The notes under the pieces: generated by a model | Database searches by the model: none | The model's input: the letters and a program-made list of their open reading frames with translations, nothing else | What the model was told of the DNA's origin: nothing | From: Streptomyces sp. 135 | Lineage (GTDB): Bacteria > Actinomycetota > Actinomycetes > Streptomycetales > Streptomycetaceae | Length of the DNA: 64,000 nt | NCBI RefSeq assembly: GCF_020026305.1 | Contig: NZ_CP075691.1 | Location: forward strand, 7,681,415 to 7,745,414 | Direction of reading: 5' to 3' | Translations under genes and position numbers: made by a program | In this document: positions 52,201 to 62,600 of the stretch, piece by piece | Position numbering within the stretch: position 1 is the first letter of the stretch | How the letters are laid out: every line of letters begins with the position of its first letter

Positions 52201-53501
52201 TGGCGAACTATGTGATGTGGGCCGCGGACACGTATCGCATGAGTGGTGGCGGTGGTGCTCCGTTGCATTCGTCCCTTGCGTTCGATCTGACGGTGACGAG
52301 TGTTCTGGTGCCGCTGGTGTCCGGGTCCGCGGTGGTAGTGAGTGAGGCCGGTGGCGCTGAGGGACTGGCGGATCTGCTTCGCGAGCCTGGTGGTTTCGGC
52401 CTGGTCAAGGCCGTTCCCGCCCATCTGCCCCTCCTGACGGAGATGCTGGATGACGCTCAGATCGCCTCTTCGGCTCGTACGTGGGTGGTCGGTGGTGAAG
52501 CCCTGCCGGGCGGTGTGGTTCGGGACTGGCTGTCACGGGCTCCGGGGTCGGTGGTCGTGAATGAGTACGGGCCGACCGAGACGGTGGTCGGGTGCTGTGT
52601 CTTTGAGATCTCGGCCGGTCAGGTGGTGGGGGAGTCGGTGCCCATCGGGCGGCCGATCGCCAACACGCGTCTGTATGTGCTGGATGAGTTCCTGCAGCCG
52701 GTCGCTCCGGGTGTTGCGGGTGAGTTGTATGTCGCGGGTGTTCAGCTGGCGCGTGGTTATGTGAGGCGTCCGGGTCTGACGGCCGAGCGTTTCGCGGCGA
52801 ACCCGTTCGAGCCGGGCGGGCGGATGTATCGCACGGGGGATGTGGCCCGCTGGACCACCGACGGGCTTCTCGAATACCTGGGCCGTGCGGATGAGCAGGT
52901 CAAGGTCCGTGGCTACCGGATCGAGCCGGGTGAGGTCCAAGCCGTCGTGGCGGCGCACCCGCAGGTCGCCCAGGTGGCCGTGGTGGCCCGTGAGGACGTC
53001 CCGGGGGACACCCGCCTCGTCGCCTACATCGTCCCCACCGACCTCGACGACACCGACGAAGGACTACCGCGCGCGGTGCGGGAATCGGCGGCACAGCGGC
53101 TGCCGGAGTACATGGTTCCGTCGGCGGTGGTGGTGCTTGAAGCCCTGCCGCTGACCGCCAACGGGAAGCTCGACCGCAAGGCCCTGCCGGCCCCGGAATA
53201 CGCCGAGGCGGCAAGTTTCGGGCGGGGCCCCGAGAGCCACGAGGAAGAGGTCCTGTGTGAGGCCTTCGCCCAGGTCCTTGGCGTTCCGGAGGTGGGGGTC
53301 CACGACGACTTCTTCGCTCTCGGAGGCCACTCACTGCTCGCGGTCCGCCTGGTCAACCGCATCAGGACGGTGCTCGGCGCCGAGTTGGAGATCGCGGCGC
53401 TGTTCGACGCGCCGACGGTGGCGGGCCTCGCCGGGCAGCTCGGGAACGTGAAGTCAACCAGGCCGGCGTTGCGGCCGATGCGTAACCAGGAGGAGTCCTG
53501 A
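34205..53501 (+). CDS. Non-ribosomal peptide synthetase C, modules 11-16 (three apparent frame breaks)
   Basis: The span codes for one enzyme of about 6433 residues if five bases are restored: two near 36565-36578, one near 42927 and two near 50258. As given it is split into frames 34205 to about 36570, about 36580-42925, about 42930-50255 and about 50265-53501. Domain order is C-A-T, C/E-A-T, then four C-A-T modules. Predicted residues are X11 (D), Asn12, X13, Asp14, X15 and Asn16. All ordinary C domains keep HHIAxDG. ATG 34205 is preceded by AGGAAGG and begins MIPLSFAQRRLWF, again without a docking region. It has its own promoter and operator, unlike B, D and E. The stop overlaps the NRPS-D start by one base. 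Confidence 0.88.
36092..37148 (+). repeat. X11/X13 A-domain cassette, copy 1 of 2
   Basis: The second copy is 42546-43603. Apart from the indels that cause the frame breaks I found almost no differences (one is GGG TAT versus GGA TAT). The plus strand is strikingly G- and T-rich, with codons such as GTG, TTG, GGT and GAT, unlike the C-rich flanks. A 15-bp unit is tandemly doubled at 36972-37001 and again at 43427-43456. Confidence 0.87.
36565..36578 (+). other. Two apparent one-base deletions in A domain of module 11
   Basis: The sister copy near 43016-43034 has a run of five G and a run of four T where this copy has four G (36565-36568) and three T (36576-36578). Restoring both bases joins the frames and gives DGSGVVSFGGPVANTRMF. 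Both are homopolymer losses. Confidence 0.88.
37391..40650 (+). other. NRPS module 12: C/E - A(Asn) - T
   Basis: The C/E domain has HHLLNEGGDDAY and HHMVQDHTAK. The A domain (about 38850-40405) has code DLTKVGEVGK for asparagine. An ordinary C domain follows, so L-Asn is predicted. In the carrier the usual acidic DDFF is ESFF (VDESFFALGGHSL). Confidence 0.87.
40651..43855 (+). other. NRPS module 13: C - A(same pocket as X11) - T
   Basis: The C domain has HHIASDG. The A domain (about 42060-43605) has pocket D-A-L-S-L-V-A-V-I-K, identical to module 11, but a different N-terminal part. One base is missing near 42927. The following C domain is ordinary, so the same building block would appear here as L and at position 11 as D. 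Confidence 0.78.
42924..42929 (+). other. Apparent one-base deletion in A domain of module 13
   Basis: This copy reads GCGAGGGGTGGGCG; the sister copy at about 36468-36482 reads GCGAGGGTGTGGGCG. A T is missing, which shifts the frame within LARVWARGRR. Strong coding similarity resumes immediately. Confidence 0.85.
43856..47095 (+). other. NRPS module 14: C - A(Asp) - T
   Basis: The C domain has HHIAGDG; its C-terminal half carries a long insert, EKGEDGEAVSGRT, before the VKFDLDV block. The A domain (about 45280-46835) has the aspartate code DLTKVGHIGK and is a sister of modules 3 and 17. An ordinary C domain follows, so L-Asp is predicted. Confidence 0.87.
47096..50260 (+). other. NRPS module 15: C - A(unassigned) - T
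   Basis: The C domain has HHIASDG. The A domain (about 48490-50000) has pocket D-V-F-S-V-A-I-V-Y-K; I cannot assign it, though the small residues suggest a small or aliphatic amino acid. The same cassette is in module 18. The carrier is followed by a frame break. Confidence 0.78.
48541..49838 (+). repeat. X15/X18 A-domain cassette, copy 1 of 2
   Basis: The second copy is about 58180-59477. The two are nearly identical except for short patches around 49045-49080 and 49170-49200 and the end of the A8 region. The carrier domains behind them are also closely similar. Confidence 0.83.
50251..50265 (+). other. Apparent two-base deletion in T-C linker of NRPS-C
   Basis: Compared with the homologous linker at about 59880-59910, this one is two bases shorter. 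The upstream frame ends SLVSVARPA; the downstream frame resumes with LALTAGERPERIPLSFAQQRLWF. No stop/start cassette is present. Confidence 0.75.
50261..53501 (+). other. NRPS module 16: C - A(Asn) - T
   Basis: The C domain has HHIACDG. The A domain (about 51650-53210) has the Asn code DLTKVGEVGK but an N-terminal segment (AWDGSGITYGE) different from the other Asn copies. The carrier ends in the NQEES tail. Confidence 0.87.
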
Positions 53502-53516
53502 TGATTCCGTTGTCAT
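53471..53516 (+). promoter_or_regulatory. Gene-junction cassette C/D
   Basis: Second copy of the 46-bp stop/ribosome binding site/start block. Together with flanking sequence it is identical to the D/E junction over about 67 bp (53460-53526 and 63095-63161). Confidence 0.85.
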
Positions 53517-56500
53517 TCGCGCAGCGACGGCTGTGGTTCATCAGCCGCTTGGAGGGACCGAGTTCGACGTACAACGTTCCCGTCGTGCTGCGGCTGCCGG
53601 GCGACGTGGAGCGCGACGCGCTCGGCGCGGCCCTGAGGGACGTGATCGGGCGGCACGAAGTCCTGCGTACCGTCTTCGAGGTCGCGGACGGCGAGCCGTA
53701 CCAGCGGATCCTCGGGCTCGACGACATCGACTGGGAGCTGGCGGTCGTCGAGGTCGCCCCGGCGGAGCTCGATGGAGCGGTCGACGAGGCCGGGCGATAC
53801 GCGTTCGACCTCGCCGCCGAGATCCCCATCAGGGCATGTCTGCTCGATGCGGGTCACGAAGAGCTTGTCCTCGTCGTGGTCATGCACCACATCGCGAGCG
53901 ACGGCTGGTCGGAGGGCCCGCTGACCCGGGACCTCACCACCGCCTACGAGGCGCGCGTACGAGGCAAGGCCCCTGAATGGGAGCCACTGCCCGTCCAGTA
54001 CGCCGACTACACGCTCTGGCAGCGCCGACTGCTCGGCGATGTGAACGACCCGGACAGCATGATGTCGCGCCAGATCACCTACTGGCGCGAGACGCTGGCC
54101 GGCGCACCGGAGGAGCTGGAGCTCCCCACCGACCGGCCCCGGCCGCCGGTGGCCTCGCACCGCGGACATGTCGTCCCGCTGAGCGTCCCCGCCGAGGTGC
54201 ACGCCCGCCTGGCGGCGGTGGCGCGCGCCGAGGGCGTGACCCCCTTCATGGTCCTCCAGGCCGCTCTCGCCGCCCTGTTGTCCCGGCTCGGAGCGGGCAT
54301 CGACATCCCCGTCGGCACGTCCGTGGCGGGACGTACGGACGAGGCCCTGGACGACCTGGTCGGCTTCTTCGTCAACACGCTGGTGATGCGTACCGACCTG
54401 ACCGGCGACCCCACCTTCCGCGAACTGCTCGCCCAGGTGCGTCGTACGGGCCTGGCGGCGTTCAAGCACCAGGAGGTGCCGTTCGAGAAGCTCGTCGAGG
54501 AGCTGGCCCCGGCCCGCTCCCTGGCCCGGCACCCGCTCTTCCAGGTCATGCTGACCGTTCAGAACAACCAGCGGACCGTCGTCGACTCCCCCGAGGCCCC
54601 GGCCGAGGGCCGGGAGGTCGGCTCCCGGGACGCCAAGTTCGACCTCGACGTCTCCGTCCGTGAACTCTTCGACGCGTCGGGTGCCCCCGCCGGCCTGCGC
54701 GGTTCGGTGACGGCGGCCGCCGACCTGTTCGACGTGGCGTCCGTCGAGCGCCTCGTCGCACGCTTCACCCGGGTACTCGACCAGGCGACCGTCGACCCCG
54801 GCCGCGCGCTCAGCTCGATAGGGGTCCTCGACGAGGTCGAACGCCACCGGGTGTTGATCGAGTGGAACGACACCGCGACGGATCAGCAACTCGGTCCGGT
54901 CCGGGCGCTGTTCGAGCAGTGGGCTGACCGCATTCCTGATGCTGCGGCACTCGTCGCCGAGGGCAAGGAGGTCCCCTACGGGGAGTTGGAGGCGCGGGCG
55001 AACCGGATCGCGCATTACCTGATCGGCCAGGGGGTCGGTGCGGAGTCGGTGGTGGGTCTGTGCCTGCCGCGTGGCACCGACATGATCGCGGCGATCCTGG
55101 GTGTGTGGAAGGCGGGCGCGGCCTATCTGCCGATCGATCCAGTGCAGCCGACGGACCGGATCGCGTTCATGCTGCGTGACAGCCGGGCGGCACTCGTCCT
55201 CACCACCGCAGACCTCTTCGACGAGCTGCCGGCGGGCCGTTCGCGTCTGGTGGCGATCGATGACACGTTTGTGGAGATGCAGCTTGCGGCGGCTTCAACG
55301 GAGCGGCCTGGCCGGGGTGTTGACGGGCGTTCGCTCGCGTATGTGATCTATACGTCGGGTTCGACCGGTCAGCCCAAGGGTGTGGCTGTGACGCACGGCG
55401 GAGTCGCGAACTATGTGGCCTCTGTTCCCGGACGGGTCGGCTTCGGTGGCCAGGGTGCGCGGTTCGCGCTGCTCCAGGCGCAGGCGACGGACCTGGGCAA
55501 CACGGTGGTCTTCGCCAGCCTCGCGTCCGGCGGTGAGCTGCACATCCTGGACGAGGGTGCGGTCACCGACCCGCAGGCGGTGTCCGCGTACCTGGCCGAG
55601 CACCGGATCGACCACTTCAAGGCTGTCCCTTCCCATCTGGCCGCGCTGTCCGCGGCCGGTGGCGTGGAAGGCGTGCTGCCGAGGAAGTCCCTCGTGCTGG
55701 GTGGTGAGGCCGCCTCCCCGGCCTGGTTGCGGGAGCTGCTCGCCGCTGCCGGTGAGCGCGGGGTGCACAACCATTACGGGCCGACCGAGACGACGATCGG
55801 TGTCGCGACTACTCGTCTGACCGTCGACATGGTTGCCGGGGAGAGGGTTCCGGTCGGCAGCCCGGTGGCCAACACCCGCTTTTACTTGCTCGACGCGTAC
55901 CTGCAGCCGGTCCCGGTCGGGGTGGTCGCGGATCTGTATGTTTCCGGTGCGCAGCTGGCGCGCGGTTACGTCGGGCGCGAGAGCCTGACGGCCGAGCGGT
56001 TCACGGCGAACCCCTTCGAGCCGGGCGGGCGGATGTACCGGACCGGTGACCGGGCCAAGTGGACGGCGGACGGCCAGGTGGTGTTCCTGGGCCGTGCCGA
56101 CGACCAGGTCAAGATCCGTGGCTTCCGCATCGAGCCCGGCGAGGTCCAGGGTGTCCTGACCGGCCACCCGCTGGTCGACCAGGCCGCCGTGGTCGCCCGC
56201 GAGGACACCCCAGGGGACAGGCGCCTGGTCGCGTACGTCGTCCCGGCGGACGCCGACGCGGTCGACACCGAACTCCCACGGAACGTCATCCAGTTCGCCG
56301 CCCAGCGGCTGCCCGGCCACATGGTGCCGTCGGCGGTCGTGGTCCTGCCCGGGCTGCCGCTGACCAGCAACGGCAAGCTGGACCGCAAGGCCCTGCCCGC
56401 CCCCGAGTACGCGGCCGGTAGCGGCCGTGGCCCCTCCGACGCCCGCGAGGAGATCCTGTGCGCGGCCTTCGCCGAGGTGCTGGGTCTCGACGGGGTCGGC

Positions 56501-56655
56501 GTGGACGACGACTTCTTCCGGCTCGGCGGCCACTCGCTCCTCGCGATCCGCCTCGTCGAGACCCTGCGGGGTCACGGCGTCACGGTGTCCGTGCGAGCGC
56601 TGTTCCAGACGCCGACCCCGGCCGGTCTCGCCGCCTCGGCGGGCGCCGAACAGGT
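53501..56655 (+). other. NRPS module 17: C - A(Asp) - T
   Basis: The C domain has HHIASDG. The A domain (about 54860-56410) has code DLTKVGHIGK for aspartate. Its first segment (ALFEQWADRIPDAAALVAEG) is unlike those of modules 3 and 14, while the core is nearly identical to theirs. A C/E domain follows, so D-Asp is predicted. Confidence 0.88.
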
Positions 56656-59600
56656 GGCCGTCCCGGCGAACCTGATCCCGGCCGCCGCGACCTCCCTCAC
56701 CCCCGAGATGCTGCCGCTTGTCGACCTCACGGCTGCCGAGATCGCGGCGGTCGTCGCCACCGTCGACGGTGGCGCGTCCAACATCGCGGACGTCTACCCG
56801 CTGGCCCCCCTCCAGGAAGGCCTGCTCTTCCACCACCTCCTCGCCGACGGTGGCGACGATGCGTACGTCCTGCCGACGGTCGTCGAGTTCGACGCCCGCG
56901 AGCGGCTCGACGCCTTCCTCGGCGCCCTGCAGAACGTCCTTGACCGTCATGACATCTTCCGTACGTCCATCGTGTGGGAGGGGCTGCGCGAGCCGGTTCA
57001 GGTGGTGTGGCGCCACGCCACCCTTCCCGTCACCGACATCACACTCGAAGGCGCCCACACGAACGCGATCGCAGACCTGGTCGCGGCCGGCGGCTCGACC
57101 ATGGACCTTGGCGAGGCACCGCTGATCCGGGTCCACACAGCCCGCGTCCCAGGGAGCAACCAGTGGCTGGCACTGGTGCGGGTCCACCACATGGTGCGCG
57201 ACCACACAGCACTCGAAGTGCTCATGGCGGAGGTGCGGGCCTTCCTGGACGGACGGGGCGCAGAGCTGCCGGAGCCGCTGCCGTTCCGTGCCTTCGTCGC
57301 CCAAGTGCGCGGCGGAACCCACCGGTCGGAGCATGAGCGCTACTTCGCCGACCTCCTCGGTGACGTCACCGAGCCGACCGCCGCCTTCGGCGTCACGGAC
57401 GTACGCGGTGACGGCGCGGACCCGGTGCGCCAAGTCGTCGCCTTCGAGCCCGAGTTGACCGTACGGCTCCGGCAGGTCTCCCGCCGCCTGGGCGCGAGCC
57501 CGGCAACCCTGCTGCACCTGGCCTGGGCCCGGGTCCTGGCCGCGGTCAGCGGGCGCGAGGACGTCGTCTTCGGCACTGTCCTGTTCGGCCGCATGAACGC
57601 CGGCACGGGCTCCGACCGGGTGCCGGGTCCCTTCCTCAACACGCTTCCCGTCCGTGTCCGCACGGACCGGTTCGGAGTCCTTGCGGCGGTTGCCGCGATG
57701 CGCGGTCAGCTGGCAGAACTCCTGGAACACGAGCACGCACCGCTATCGGTGGCGCAGCAGGTCAGCGGGATGCCCGGCAGTGCACCGCTCTTCACGGCAC
57801 TGTTCAACTACCGCCACAACGGCGGGGGAGGCAAGACCGATCCCACAGATGCGCGCCCCGAACGCCTCGACGGCATCAGGACCGTCTTCTCCCACGAGCG
57901 CACGAACTACCCGCTGCTCGTATCCGTGGACGACAACGGTGACGGCCTCTGGGTCGCCGTGGACGCGGTGGCGCCGATCGACCCGCGCATGGTGGGCGAG
58001 TTCGTGCGCACGGCCGCGCTGAATCTGGTCTCCGCGCTCGAATCGGCCCTGGACGGCGACCATGACGATGACGTGCCGCTCAGCTCGGTCCAGGTCCTGG
58101 ACGAGGCGGGGCTGCGCCAGGTGCTCACCGAGTGGAACGACTCGGCAGCCGCGCTTCCGGGCGACGCCACGGTGGCGGGGCTGTTCGAGGCGCAGGTGGC
58201 GCGGGTGCCTGAGGCGGTGGCTGTTGTCTCGGGTGGTGTGGAGGTTTCGTACGGGGAGCTGGACCGCCGCGCGAATCGGCTGGCTCGCTATTTGGTTGCT
58301 CAGGGTGTGGGTGCGGAGTCGTTGGTGGGTGTGTGTTTGGAGCGTGGTGTCGATGTGGTGGTGGCGCTGCTGGCGGTGCTGAAAGCCGGGGGCGCGTATC
58401 TGCCGATCGATGCGGGGTATCCGGCTGAGCGGGTCGGTTACATGCTTGGTGACGCGGGGCCGGTGGTGGTTCTCGCTTCGACGGACACGGTTGGGGCGGT
58501 GCCGTCATCGGATGCGGCGGTCGTGGTCCTGGATGACCTGGATCTGGCCGGTTTTGAGAGCGGTCCGTTGGGTGTGGGGGTTCGGCCGGAGCATCCGGCA
58601 TATGTGATTTATACGTCGGGTTCGACGGGGCGTCCGAAGGGTGTGGTGGTCGAGCACCGGTCGGTGGCGGCGCTGCTGGGCTGGGCTGCCGCGGAGTTCG
58701 GCGGTGAGAATTTCCGGCGGGTTCTGGCGTCGACGTCCTTCAACTTCGATGTGTCGGTCTTCGAGTTGTTCGGCCCGTTGGTGTCGGGCGGCAGTGTCGA
58801 GGTCGTGGGTGATCTCCTGGCTCTGGCCGATGCGGACACGTCCATCGGTGATGTGAGTCTGGTGAGTGGTGTGCCGTCGGCGTTCGCGCAGATGGTGGCT
58901 TCGGGTGAGATTCAGGCTCGTCCCCGGACGGTGGTCCTGGCCGGTGAGGCTCTGACGGCGGATGCGGTGGCTGGTATTCGTACGGCGATTCCGGGTGCGC
59001 GGGTCGCGAACATTTACGGTCCGACCGAGGCCACGGTGTATTCCACGGCCTGGTTCGCGGACGCGCAGGTAGACGGAATCGTCCCGATCGGCCGCCCTAT
59101 TTCCAACGCCCGCGTCTATGTCCTGGACGGGACTCTTTCTCCGGTGCCGGCGGGTGTTGCTGGTGAGTTGTATATCGCGGGTGCTGGTCTGGCCCGTGGT
59201 TATCTGGGTCGTCCGGAGCTGACGGGTGAGCGTTTCGTCGCCGACCCGTTCTCGACCGCTGGTGGTCGTTTGTATCGCACGGGTGATGTGGTGCGCTGGT
59301 CGCAGGACGGTCAGGTCGAATACCTGGGCCGTGTGGACGAGCAGGTGAAGGTCCGTGGTTTCCGGATCGAGCTGGGCGAGGTCCAGTCGGTGCTGGCCGG
59401 GCATCCCCTGGTGGCCCAGGCCGTCGTGGTCGCCCGTGAGGATGTGCCGGGGGACAAGCGCCTGGTCTCCTACGTCGTACCGGCCGAGGACGGGCTTGCC
59501 GAGGAGCTGCCGCGCATCCTGACCGCCCTGGCCAGTGATCGGCTGCCGTCGTACATGGTCCCGTCGGCGGTCGTGGTCCTGGACGTGCTGCCGCTGAACG

Positions 59601-62600
59601 TGAACGGCAAGCTGGACCGCAACGCCTTGCCCGCTCCGGAGTACGCGACCGGAACCAGTGCGCGGGGTCCTGTCACGCTCCAGGAGGAACTGCTGTGCGG
59701 GGTCTTCGCGCAGGTCCTTGGCCTGGACAGCATCGGCGTGGATGACGACTTCTTCGCGCTGGGCGGTCACTCCCTCCTCGCGGTGCGTCTGATCAGCCGG
59801 GTCCGTACCGTCCTGGGTGTCGAGGTCCCGCTGCGGGCCCTGTTCGAAACTCCCACGGTCGCCGGTCTCGCCGCCGGCCTGGCCGGCGCCGGTCAGGCCC
59901 GGCTCGCCCTGACGGCCGGTGAACGCCCGGAACGCATCCCCCTCTCCTTCGCCCAACAACGCCTCTGGTTCATCAGCCAGTTGGAGGGCCCGAGCTCGAC
60001 GTACAACATCCCGTTCGCCCTGCGGCTGTTCGGCGAGGTCCACAGGCAGGCCCTCAATGCGGCCCTGCGGGACGTCATCGGCCGTCACGAGGTCCTGCGC
60101 ACCGTATTCCCGACGACCGAGGGCGGCGAGCCGTACCAGCACGTCATCGAGATCGCCGACCTCGATTGGCAGTTGGAGTACGCCGACGTCTCGTCCGGCG
60201 AGCTGGATGACGCCATGGCGACGGCCGTGGCCCACGCGTTCGACCTCACCTCCGAGGTGCCGATCCAGGCCACTCTCTTCGAGGCCGATGCCGACGAGCA
60301 GGTCCTCGTGATCGTGATGCACCACATCGCGGGCGACGGCTGGTCCACGGCCCCACTGGCACGGGACCTGTCCACGGCCTACGCGGCACGAAGCAAGGGC
60401 CGGGCTCCCGAGTGGGAGCCGCTGCCGGTCCAGTACGCCGACTACGCGCTCTGGCAGCGCGAACTGCTCGGCGACGAGACCGACCCCGACAGCCTCACCG
60501 CCCGTCAACTGTCCCACTGGCGAGACGCCTTGGCAGGCGCTCCAGAGGAGCTGGAGCTGCCATTCGACCGGTCCCGCCCCGCTGTCGCCTCGCATGTTGG
60601 CCATCGAATCCCCTTGGTCGTGCCGGCGACGGTACATGCCCGACTGGTGGAGGTGGCGCGCGTCGAAGGTGTGACCACGTTCATGGTCCTTCAGGCCGCT
60701 CTGGCCACGCTTCTCTCAAAGCTTGGCGCGGGCACGGACATCCCGATCGGTTCGGCGAACGCGGGCCGTACGGACGAGGCACTGGACGACCTGGTCGGCT
60801 TCTTCATCAACACACTGGTCGTACGCACCGACCTTTCCGGTGACCCTGAGTTCCGCGAGGTCCTCGGTCGAGTGAGAGAGGCGAGCCTGGCGGCTCTGGC
60901 GCATCAGGAGGTGCCGTTCGAGCGGCTGGTGGAGGAGTTGGCGCCTTCGCGGTCGATGGCCCGGCACCCGTTGTTCCAGGTCCAGTTGGACCTCCAGAAC
61001 AACGCCGAAGCCGTCCTCGACCTGCCGGGTGCGCGGACCGGGAACGTCGCGGTCGCGAAGACGACGGCGAAGTTCGACCTGGAGGTCCGGGTCTCCGAGG
61101 CATTCGACGAGCAGGGCGCCCCGGCCGGGGTGTGGGGCTCGGTGGTCGCAGCGGCCGACCTCTTCGACCGGGAGACGGTCGAGGGGCTGGGCGAGCGTCT
61201 GGTCCGGGTGATCGGGTCGCTGGTCGCCGACCCCCTTACCCGCTTGAGCACGGTGGACGTGCTGGGGGAGGTGGAGCGGTGTCGGGTGCTGGAGGAGTGG
61301 AACGACACGGCTGCTGACCTGGGCGCTGCGCTGGTGCCGGAGTTGTTTGCCGGGCAGGTGGCGCGGGTGCCGGGGGCGGTGGCTGTTGTCGGGGAGGGTG
61401 TGTCGGTTTCGTTCGCGGAGTTGGATGCGCGGGCGAATCGGTTGGCCCGCTATCTGGCTGGTCAGGGTGTCGGTGTCGAGTCGTTGGTGGGGTTGTGTCT
61501 GCCGCGTGGGATCGAGGCGGTGGTGGCGGTCCTGGCGGTGTGGAAGGCGGGGGCGGCTTATGTGCCGATCGATCCGGGGTATCCGGCTGAGCGGATCGGT
61601 TTCATGCTGGCCGACAGTGGCGTGGCTTTGACGTTGACGACCGAGGAGGTCCTGGACGATCTCCCGGCCGGGCGGAACCGGTTCGTGGCGTTGGACAGCA
61701 CGCTGGTGGAGATGCAGCTGGCGGCGGCTTCTGGCGAGGCGCCCGAGGTGACGGTTGAGCCGCAGGCGCTCGCGTATGTCATCTACACCTCGGGTTCGAC
61801 CGGCCGGCCGAAGGGGGTGGGCGTCACCCATGGCGGTCTGGCGAACTATGTGATGTGGGCCGCGGACACGTATCGCATGCAGGACACGGCCGGTGGCGCT
61901 CCGTTGCATTCGTCCCTTGCGTTCGATCTGACGGTGACGAGTGTTCTGGTGCCGCTGGTGTCCGGCAGCGCGGTCGTGGTCAGTGAGGCCGGCGGCGCTG
62001 AAGGGCTGGCCGAACTACTCAAAAGCCCTGGAGACTTCGGTCTGGTCAAGGCAGTCCCCGCCCACCTGCCCCTCCTGACGGAGATGCTCGACGACGCTCA
62101 GATCGCCTCTTCGGCTCGTACGTGGGTGGTCGGTGGTGAGGCCCTGCCGGGCGGTGTGGTTCGGGACTGGTTGTCGCGGGCTCCGGGGTCGGTGGTCGTG
62201 AATGAGTACGGGCCGACCGAGACGGTGGTCGGGTGCTGTGTCTTTGAGATTTCGGCCGGTCAGGTGGTGGGGGAGTCGGTGCCGATCGGGCGGCCGATCG
62301 CCAACACGCGTCTGTATGTGCTGGATGAGTTCCTGCAGCCGGTCGCTCCGGGTGTTGCGGGTGAGTTGTATGTCGCGGGTGTTCAGCTGGCGCGTGGTTA
62401 TGTGAGGCGTCCTGGCCTGACGGCCGAGCGTTTCGCGGCGAACCCGTTCGAGCCGGGCGGGCGGATGTATCGCACGGGGGATGTGGCCCGCTGGACCACC
62501 GACGGGATTCTCGAATACCTGGGCCGTGCGGATGAGCAGGTCAAGGTCCGTGGCTACCGGATCGAACCCGGCGAGGTCCAAGCCGTCGTGGCGGCGCACC

